Assembly: GCA_037951165.1 (NCBI GenBank)
Contig: JBBDHG010000032.1
Coordinates: forward strand, 6,501,001 to 6,565,000
Direction: 5' to 3'
Origin: Lophius americanus
Lineage: Eukaryota; Chordata; Actinopteri; Lophiiformes; Lophiidae
DNA: 64,000 nucleotides
The translations under genes were made by a program, and so were the position numbers. Below the pieces are notes generated by a model. It searched no databases. It was not told the DNA's origin and saw only the letters and a list, made by a program, of their open reading frames with translations. This document shows positions 58,701 through 64,000 of the stretch, piece after piece. How positions within the stretch are numbered: position 1 is the first letter of the stretch; each line of letters starts with the position of its first letter.

Positions 58701-61240
58701 CAACAGGGTCATGGGTCAACAGGGTCGCACCCCTAATTTGGGAAGTCAAGGGAAAATCGGAGAAGTAGGCCGATCACTAACTCCACCCGGAACTCTCATA
58801 TATTTGCTTGTAGATCATTAAGTTCCACCTTGTGGATCTGTTCAGCATCATATAGAAATAGGTCACATTTCTGACTAGACACAGATTCAGATTGAAAAGA
58901 AGTAATTGCACTATTAAATGATCCAACTGACAGTCCCAATCCCCAGCGTTTTACAAGCTATCCCGCTGTTTGAACGCCTTCAATTTTATGTGAAGTTATG
59001 TCTGAAAAACAGTGTTTTTTCGTTAGAAAGCTCCTTTAGTGAGTAAAATATAAACAAATAGAGTAAATTATTATATATCAAAGATTTATATCTATTCATA
59101 TGCACCATATTTTGTCAAAATCGTAGCAACTGTTGAGAAATGCTGTTCCTAAAGCTTTTAGAGATAAAGCTCCCCCTAGTGTCAGAAATACAACCAACCT
59201 TTTCCAAAATCCAGTTCTTGGTCACACTATGGTCTTTGTATAAAAATCGAAAATGATCCAAAGTTAAAAAAAAAATTGAGTTCCAGCAACTCTTGATCCT
59301 CAGCTGTAAACAAAATGGTCATTGCTTCATGTTTTCTCAGTCGCATCAACCTCAACCTCTCGTCCCCTCTTCTCTGCAGTACCAAGGCAGTCACTAGGTA
59401 TCACTCTCCTTTCCTGGTGGAGCGCCACAGGAAGCTGATGCAGCTCCGAGAACAGCTGCTGCTGGACTGCCAAAGGGAGTGGACCCATTTTCTTGAGTAT
59501 GACAGACATGCACACATTCAGCTGATTATAAAGTCAAATGGAAAAATAAGAAAGCACATGTCAGTCGGATTTGGTGAGATTCTCGCCGAGCTGTCAGCAT
59601 ACCAGAATTGGTCTATTTTACTCTAGTACACCCTCAGTCTGCTCAGAACAGAGTATGCACTTATCATAATTCACACTTGAATATCCTTCCTCTCAGACTG
59701 TGTCTCTCTTTCTCTCTCTGCAGTCGGTTTGGGGAGCACTATCACACCATGAAAAGGGCTATTAGTCACCTAGCAACCATGGACTGTCTCTTTTCATTGG
59801 CTGAGGTGGCTAAACAAGGGAACTATTGCAGGTAATGTCCACTCATAAAGCATTAAACATTGGTATTATTATATGTGAGTTTGTATTTCTGTGTAAGACA
59901 TATTCTGTGTGTGTGTGTGTGTGTGAGTGTGTGTGTGGGAGGGTGGGTGTCCTGTGTCGTGTCCTATAGTCTCAGACAGGCTGTATGTGGGAGTGTGCAG
60001 CAGGCTCATCAGCATGCTCAGCCAAAAACGCCAACATCTCACATACACACATATCTACTCATTAAAAATGGACGCAGCCTATCTCTCCTTTCATAATAAT
60101 GCCATCTCTAGACATGTGTGTATGTATGTTTGTGGTTATTTTTACCTAATTGGTTGTAAAGTAATAATAATGTATTAAGTGTTTTTTTCAGACCAGAGGT
60201 GTGTGAAGGTCGGCGTCAGATTATGATCAAGGACGGCAAACATCCTGTCATCGACTTACTGATGGGAGAGAACAACCAGTTTGTGCCCAACCTCACGGAA
60301 CTGCAGGTACTCTCACGTCTGGCCCCTGTTTCAAGTCCCAGCACGGTCTAACGTCTATGGCGCAGGAGCATTTAAGGCGAGGCCAGTTATATTTTTCGAA
60401 TCAAATTATGCAACGATTCTTGGTGAAACGTATGGCACACTACAAAGGAGTTTTATTTCTTCTCATGCTTATGGAAAAAATATTTTTTTGGGTGTAAAGT
60501 AAATTTAACCAATTAAAGTTAAACTGCCAAATGGATTTGATCATAAAAATAATGTTCCGGATGAATAACAGATTGAATGCTATAATTTTATTAGTCAATA
60601 AGAAGCATATTTATTAGAACAGTAACATGCCAGCTACAGAGACAATAACTGCATCTCCATCATCTGTGCCTTTTATGCACAAGGTACTGCATTTTAACTT
60701 CACCTACTTAATTAACTTCTAGCTTATTAATGAATTGAGTGTAAAGACTGATACATAATATTATAATAACATTATAATATTAAAATAAATTATAATATTA
60801 TAATAACATTTCATTTCTGGGTACCTTTTAAGGCACTCTTGGATATCATACAAAACACCCAGTAATATCAACTCAATTTCAGACCAGTAGTCTCATGAGC
60901 GGAAGAACATTTGCGATTTAACTGGTGTTGGTTCTCGGCATGAAAATGACAACTGTGTTGTTTGGAAACCGGCATTGACACTTGAGTGTGCTTCATGCCA
61001 CTTTGCGCCTACAACAGATGGATTGCTGGCTCACTTTTTATTGAGGTTGTTCTCAAACTCCTCTCCTCTCCTCTCCACTCAGGGGGACGGCAGGAGAACT
61101 ATGATAATCACTGGTCCTAACATGGGGGGTAAGAGCTCCTACATCCGCCAGGTGGCCCTGATGTGTGTTATGGCTCAGATGGGCTCATTTGTACCGGCTT
61201 CTGAAGCCCATCTGGGCATCCTTGATGCTATTTACACCAG
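31722..61240 (+). CDS. msh3: DNA mismatch-repair protein Msh3, 20 exons, 3' end outside the window
   Basis: Msh3 pairs with Msh2 as MutS-beta, which recognises insertion/deletion loops in nuclear DNA. Exons: 31722-31847, 32311-32431, 32530-32819, 34587-34802, 35164-35280, 35369-35486, 35586-35725, 37243-37409, 41730-41839, 42599-42713, 43522-43606, 44988-45097, 49520-49652, 55878-56065, 56602-56770, 56990-57054, 59380-59496, 59724-59831, 60192-60306, 61083-61240. All have AG/GT borders and consistent phases; they encode 922 residues plus two bases. An N-terminal PCNA-binding motif (QTSISRYF) and an acidic, poorly conserved linker come first. The mismatch-binding domain has GYKYRFFGEDAE (240-251) and IPTHRLFVHVRRLV. 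Connector, lever and clamp regions contain SLLWVLDHTRTAFGRRL, VSGQEFLIEVKNS and FGEHYHTM. The ATPase domain begins with Walker A GPNMGGKS (881-888, Lys887). Walker B and the C-terminus should lie in about four more exons past 64000. No in-frame damage is visible. Confidence 0.98.
33134..33226. repeat. CCAT/CCGT tetranucleotide array
   Basis: About 90 bp of CCAT and CCGT units, giving Ser-Val-Arg-Pro frames. It abuts a SINE, whose tail it probably grew from. Confidence 0.92.
33227..33350 (-). mobile_element. tRNA-derived SINE, reverse orientation
   Basis: On the minus strand GGGCGGTGGCGTAGTATG (box A region) is followed about 35 nt later by GGTTCAAATCC (box B). That is the promoter arrangement of tRNA-type SINEs. 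The far end runs into the tetranucleotide array. Confidence 0.7.
35726..37242 (+). other. msh3 intron 7
   Basis: About 1.5 kb, AT-rich. I see no repeat with a firm identity and no exon. Confidence 0.5.
37940..38065 (+). mobile_element. LINE reverse-transcriptase scrap
   Basis: A frame reads PGVPEGSIRGPLLFSIQVLPLGHI, of which GVPEGSIRGPLLFS matches the conserved GVPQGS-LGP-LF block of L2-like reverse transcriptases. Only about 40 codons remain and the catalytic box is missing. Confidence 0.75.
38418..38490. repeat. CA/CG-rich microsatellite
   Basis: Interrupted CA repeats with CG units, about 70 bp, in msh3 intron 8. Confidence 0.85.
42000..42479 (+). mobile_element. Internally deleted Tc1-like element in msh3 intron 9
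   Basis: Family segments run in order: TTTGACAAGGGCCAAATTGT near 42020, AGAGCTACTGTAGCACAA near 42227, GGTGTCAGAACATGACG near 42281 and the right terminal repeat GGTTTTAATGTTTTGGCTGA at 42456-42475. The left terminus is not seen. An unrelated segment (about 42345-42440, with CGCTCTACCAACTAAGC) interrupts it before the terminus. Confidence 0.8.
42840..43330 (+). repeat. Interspersed repeat related to the one in izumo1 intron 1
   Basis: From 43130 to 43260 it closely follows 5385-5530 (shared GAGTCACGATGGGATCTTAT with one difference). Upstream, TTCACTCTCTACGGGCTTTT corresponds loosely to 4950-4975. It is non-coding. Confidence 0.7.
44160..44760 (+). mobile_element. Degraded non-LTR retrotransposon 3' end in msh3 intron 11
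   Basis: Broken frames give FEYLGVLFPSDGK-like sequence near 44299, then ALSRKAKLSIYNFISVPTL and ending GEGHTGLGHRS near 44710. This is the C-terminal part and short 3' end of a common teleost LINE. Many stops and indels. Confidence 0.8.
44850..44950 (+). mobile_element. SINE-like fragment
   Basis: TTTTAGCGCTGCTGCCTCAC, AGCAAGAAGGTACCGGGTAC and TTTCTGTGTGGAGTTTG follow the order of a widespread tRNA-related fish SINE. It ends only about 40 bp before msh3 exon 12. Confidence 0.65.
45705..46000 (+). repeat. Dispersed repeat, partner of the 30.6 kb copy
   Basis: It carries CATTATATGCTTACAATGTC, CTCATCCTGGAATC and AGATATAACATGAGAAA in the order found, on the opposite strand, at 30550-30840. Confidence 0.8.
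46382..46408. repeat. Perfect 12-bp inverted repeat
   Basis: GCATCCACCTAG and CTAGGTGGATGC flank a 3-nt loop. A second, shorter palindrome (CCTCTACGTCCTAGAGG) follows directly. Confidence 0.85.
46478..46953 (-). mobile_element. L1/Tx1-type LINE ORF2 fragment
   Basis: A minus-strand frame reads SEIRLKTLQLSRMTGGRGLP, then NLRYYFWAAQLKLLAVW. This is the conserved region after the reverse transcriptase in L1/Tx1-clade elements (RGGxxLPNxxxYxxAAQL). The copy is truncated and frame-broken. Confidence 0.85.
47010..47870 (+). pseudogene. Tc1/mariner transposase relic in msh3 intron 12
   Basis: Frames include TVRNRLHEGGWSTQHP, FFTDERRFTLSTRGRR (around the first catalytic Asp) and, on a different frame, IPLRTFGTLCVGAS, the degraded IEHLWD-type region. 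Around 47745-47800 the TGATTTTGGGTGTGATTTAG and CCAGCCCTCGGTGGGTTAAT strings match the known end of a fish Tc1-like family. A stop and frameshifts make it inactive. It is distinct from the Tc1-like deletion derivatives elsewhere in the window. A 12-bp palindrome (TTAGGCTACCAG, 47260-47289) interrupts the coding part. Confidence 0.85.
48196..48225. repeat. Perfect 12-bp inverted repeat
   Basis: GACTCTCAGATT and AATCTGAGAGTC separated by 6 nt. Confidence 0.85.
48980..49410 (+). mobile_element. LINE/SINE tail fragment
   Basis: AGGAACCCAGCCACAACGGG, GTGCCAGTCCCAAACAC, GGGTTGCGTCAGGAAGGGC and CGTAAAACCTATGCC occur in the order of a well-known fish repeat tail. A following GAGTTTAAGTACTTGGGGTC comes from a LINE C-terminal region (EFKYLG). 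Non-functional. Confidence 0.75.
50470..50672. repeat. GT array and CA array flanking 100 bp
   Basis: TG repeats at about 50478-50513 and CA repeats at about 50622-50671 face each other as an imperfect inverted pair. Confidence 0.85.
51380..51545 (+). repeat. Dispersed repeat with an AGCGCTATCTCCAAAA-type motif
   Basis: The segment has AGCGCTATCTCCAAAATCAC and CTCTCAACCGTTGGTCTGAT, close to 4840-4900 in izumo1 intron 1; inverse copies are at 59150 and 63770. Confidence 0.6.
51600..52000 (+). pseudogene. hAT-type transposon relic with broken BED zinc finger
   Basis: One frame gives KVWEHFSLNTAKE at 51810-51847; a 1-nt shift then continues NVVNCMICKAFLEW, the CxxC part of a BED finger as found at the start of fish hAT transposases. 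The expected His-Leu part after SSSVMLE is missing. DNA around 51605-51700 has CGAATAGATGTAATTG and TAGTCAATTACTCCGTGACG, resembling hAT ends. The right terminus may be near 52570-52600 (ATTAATCGTTAGATTA), which is uncertain. Confidence 0.7.
53009..53052 (+). repeat. Short TAA-headed dispersed repeat copy
   Basis: TAATAATAATACATTTAA, followed by TTTATAATGCACTTTTAC, as at 25515. Confidence 0.75.
54279..54307. repeat. Perfect 12-bp inverted repeat
   Basis: CAGACTGATGTC and GACATCAGTCTG separated by 5 nt. Confidence 0.85.
54566..54988 (+). mobile_element. Tc1-like deletion derivative with both termini
   Basis: Both ends are recognisable: left GTCAGCCATAACATTATAAA, right GGTTTTAATATTGGGGCTGA. 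Between them lie segments of the family's 5' half (GGGTCATGGACACCCAAGG, CCCACAGAAGAGCTACTGC, GAAAGGTGTCAGAACACACA), but nearly all of the transposase is gone. This is the most complete copy of the family in the window. Confidence 0.85.
57280..57345 (+). repeat. TAA-headed dispersed repeat copy
   Basis: AATAATAATACATTTAGTTT, then TTTGGATCAAATCTCAAAGT at 57317-57336, the same core as at 10757. Confidence 0.75.
58430..58745 (+). mobile_element. Tc1-like 5' fragment
   Basis: CATTGATTATCTCGTTACAA at about 58448 is followed by family segments GAGCCAAATTATGATATCTA and GAACCTGCAACAGGGTCATG. The 3' half and both termini are missing. Confidence 0.75.
59140..59235 (-). repeat. Dispersed repeat, inverse of the 51.4 kb type
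   Basis: TTTTAGAGATAAAGCTCCCC then CTAGTGTCAGAAATAC and CCAACCTTTTCCAAAATC; the same order occurs at 63770-63830. Confidence 0.7.
59906..59941. repeat. GT microsatellite
   Basis: About 35 bp of TG repeats between msh3 exons 18 and 19. Confidence 0.9.
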
Positions 61241-62739
61241 GTATGAACACAAGTGTACAGCTGTACAGTATATTTCTTTGTACTGCAGTGAGATTAAAAA
61301 AAGATTTAACATCCTAGGAAGTTAGAATTAACATTACAGACAGAATGCTTCATTTTATAGCTATGAAGGTCCATGGTCATAAGAGTTTATGTTTTGTGAA
61401 ATGACCCGATGCATTAAGGTAATGTCTTCAACATTATATCAGGTATGTAATAAAAGCCCACTCAGGAGCAAACTGAATTGTTATGGGACTGATTGGAGTT
61501 TGGAGTTGTAATTATTGTATTCACTTCAGTGGGAAACTTTATTTTGATTGTTATTGTACATATTAATGTAAGGAATGGGCTCAATTTGGGTATCACTGAT
61601 TTGTGATTGTGATTTTTGGGTTTCTGATCTGAATTAAGTGACAAATACAAGTACACCTGAAGATGAAGTCATGTTCAGGTGTGATTATCTTGATACAGTA
61701 TGCCATAATTGTGAGATTTACAACTTATCATATTGACCGCATATGTTGATATGATACTGTCTGTTGTGTTCATGCACAGCACAGCAGCGCAGAGAAAAGT
61801 CATTTGTTACACTTTCAATTAATGTTAACACATTGCTGATTATCTAATGTTGCATCACTGTAACATCTAATTGTGGCAGTTATGTAATCGCTGATTAGCT
61901 ACTAATGTTGCATCACTGATGACTTTGCTTTGGCGGGAAAAGTTCTGAAGACTGGCCAAATTACAGATACAAAGAGTAAAAAAAATACTCATACTTTAAA
62001 TGAAACAGAATAATGTCAAGCATCATATTACTCAATATGATGCAGTCCCATCTACATAGATATAATCAAACAATTTGCTTACAAAAATGGTATATAATCT
62101 ATGTCTTCAGTACAAACCTAGATACCATAAAGACAAAAACATCATGAGGTTTAGAAAATTCAAGATTTGAATACTAACTAATCCTCACTTTCTTCTCGGG
62201 TTTTTTTTTTCTTCTGTCACTGAATATCCAAACTTCCCACTCACAGTCAAAGTCATTCTGTTTGTTGTTTGTAGTTAATGGCAGATAACAATTGCATTGT
62301 CAGTAGGAGTAGTGAATCTAAATTTTGCTTTATAAGACTTAAGTTTGTATATTTTTAAGGATGTTTTTCAAACTTATTAAAAAATCATTTACCCCTATTT
62401 TCGAAACATTTGCACCGATGGTAGTAATAATCATAATATAAATAATAATAACAGATAGTTGACAGTATAGAAATATATTTAATTACACCTCCTTCAAAAT
62501 TGACCAAGCTTAATGAAAAATGACAAACAAACAAACTAGAAAAGATGTTTACATAGCCGCTTTGTTGACGCAAATGATTCTAACTTTTTTAACATAGTAG
62601 TATTTACAGTTTAGGAGCAAACTACGATCCTATATGATCGTAGAGAAAATCCCTGCATCTGTGGCTGAGTGTGAGTTTGAGATCCCCATAAAAAGAGATA
62701 CTAGATATTTTTATGATTATATATATTATAATGAATGTG

Positions 62740-63275
62740 TAGGTAATGAAATTCTGGCTGTGGAAGTGGTCACATCTTTGGGAAGTGGTTGCTTGGTACA
62801 GATTAGTACACCCTGCGCTGCATTGAACTTCATAGACAACTTCCCTGCTTGTGTTTGGGGGTTTCATCATTAGGATGAGCCAGTTTTGGTCTTAAGAACC
62901 TGCTGGCTGTCACATAGATGCTGTGCCTGTCTGTTTACTCAGTGTTGGATCTAGAGTTGTTCTTTGGAGGTTTTTCTGATTGCGTGGTTTTAGGTTTCAG
63001 GTCTTTCTCAGTCTGTTTTCTCCTCTTCGTTGCATTCCGCTTTAGTAGATGCATTGTCAGCCTGGTAGTGAAGGCGTCTGATATTCTCCCTTGTGATGTT
63101 GCTGTCCACTGAGTTGATGTGATCTACTTCTTGGATTTTGATTTTGTTCCAGGTATCATTCACATTTCTGAGCTGGTGGCTTGGTGTTGTTCCCTTGAAC
63201 GTGCTCATGGCTCTGTTTTCCATTTCCTCCATGTAGAAAATTGACACAATAGGAGACACTGGAGAGCCCAATAGA
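62740..63275 (-). mobile_element. Penelope-like retroelement fragment
   Basis: A minus-strand frame reads MGSPVSPIVSIFYMEEMEN, KGTTPSHQLRNVNDTW and DHINSVDSNITREN. These match the RT region of Penelope-like elements, with the catalytic YVDD altered to NVND. Farther along, PPNTSREVVYEVQCSAGC then TNLY matches the start of the GIY-YIG endonuclease domain. The pieces are linked by frames full of stops. Confidence 0.85.
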
Positions 63276-63719
63276 AAGAAAAAAAGGACGTGCCTTCATA
63301 TCAATAAAAATGAAAAGACAGCTACGGAACATAAAAGGATACGGGGAAGAGAGGAAGATACATAAAAACACAAAGTGCTGCATAAACTAAGACAAAATAA
63401 AATTTTCTAACAAAGAGCTTCTTTCACATATTTTGTACAATGAAGGAGGTTAATAATGATGATAAACTTAAATTTATATAGCGTCTGATGCAGGATTATC
63501 CTCATCGTTTATCAGTTTCTGGTCATCAGTAGACGGTAATATTGTATTTTTTTTTAAAGAAGGTTAATATTTTTGCTCTAGTTAAATTATATGCTGGAAA
63601 GAAAAGGAGAGAGTGCATTTCATCGTCTTGTTCCACCGCTGATACAAACTTTACAGACGGAACTGGTTACGTAACGATGATGGTAGTTTGAACAATCTTG
63701 AGTGATATTCCCAACTTTT

Positions 63720-63850
63720 TGACAAAATAAAATCTTCCTTCGGTTGAGATATTTTGGCCTGAAAACTGTTTTTGGAGATAAAGCTCTCCCTAGTGGCGGA
63801 TATATGCAACTGACCTTTCCTAAAATCATGTAGTTCTTCCTCGCATCAAG
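63720..63850 (-). repeat. Dispersed repeat, same type as at 59140
   Basis: TTTTTGGAGATAAAGCTCTC, then CCTAGTGGCGGATATA and CTGACCTTTCCTAAAATC repeat the order of 59140-59235. Confidence 0.7.
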
Positions 63851-64000
63851 GTCTATCGGGGTGATACATTTTGACCCTAGCTGCTGCTGCTGCTGCTACC
63901 CTAGCAGAAGTTAATGGGCAACTAAATAAATAAACAAACCAGTTAATGACCAGTCAGGACACGGGATATATGGCGTTCCCCGCCTAACGCCCAATGTCAG

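Larger units (their letters stand above)
57055..59379 (+). other. msh3 intron 16
   Basis: 2.3 kb with a TAA-headed repeat at 57280, a Tc1-like 5' fragment at 58430 and the inverted dispersed repeat at 59140. No exon is visible. Confidence 0.6.
61241..64000. other. Right edge, presumably msh3 intron 20
   Basis: After the Walker A exon, 2.76 kb show no continuation of msh3; the expected next exon should carry the conserved segment after the TR junction and is not found. The stretch holds a Penelope-like fragment and a dispersed repeat. I assume it is intronic and that the final exons lie to the right. Confidence 0.6.

Noticed and set aside
59860..60178. Frames over the TG array between msh3 exons 18 and 19
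   Set aside because: Microsatellite translation inside an intron.

Overview
The window is nuclear DNA from a ray-finned (teleost) fish. This is inferred from the compact vertebrate gene structures with short introns, the mixture of fish-type repeats (Tc1-like deletion derivatives, L2/RTE-like, L1/Tx1-like and Penelope-like retroelements, hAT and THAP/Harbinger relics, tRNA-type SINEs, long CA arrays) and the protein sequences. No species is claimed. Gene models were built by hand from splice sites, reading-frame phase and protein family resemblance; every exon junction given for the four genes below keeps phase.

Layout. 1-1.9 kb: repeat-rich flank with a long CA microsatellite. 1.9-5.8 kb, minus strand: a complete nine-exon izumo1-like gene (sperm-egg adhesion protein, 321 codons predicted), which no single long open frame reveals. 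5.8-8.0 kb: intergenic, with a GC-box/TATA promoter and a probable non-coding first exon at the right end. 8.1-19.6 kb, plus strand: myorg (KIAA1161/NET37), a GH31-family type II membrane glycosidase with five coding exons. Its 5 kb first intron holds a broken THAP/Harbinger-type transposon. 19.6-25.9 kb: intergenic repeats. 26.0-29.2 kb, minus strand: a complete three-exon Ly6/uPAR GPI-anchored protein (102 aa). 29.2-31.7 kb: a minus-strand non-LTR retrotransposon fragment and the msh3 promoter. 31.7-61.2 kb, plus strand: msh3, the MutS-beta mismatch-repair subunit, 20 exons from the PCNA-binding N-terminus through the Walker A motif; the last exons lie past the right edge. 61.2-64 kb: msh3 intron or flank with a Penelope-like fragment.

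The genes do not form an operon-like unit. One neighbourhood fact worth attention is that an izumo1 gene (sperm side of gamete fusion) and a Ly6-family GPI protein (the family that includes the fish egg protein Bouncer) lie about 20 kb apart on the same strand. No functional link is shown here. Apart from those genes the window is ordinary vertebrate intron and intergenic DNA, and I did not find a convincing new system.
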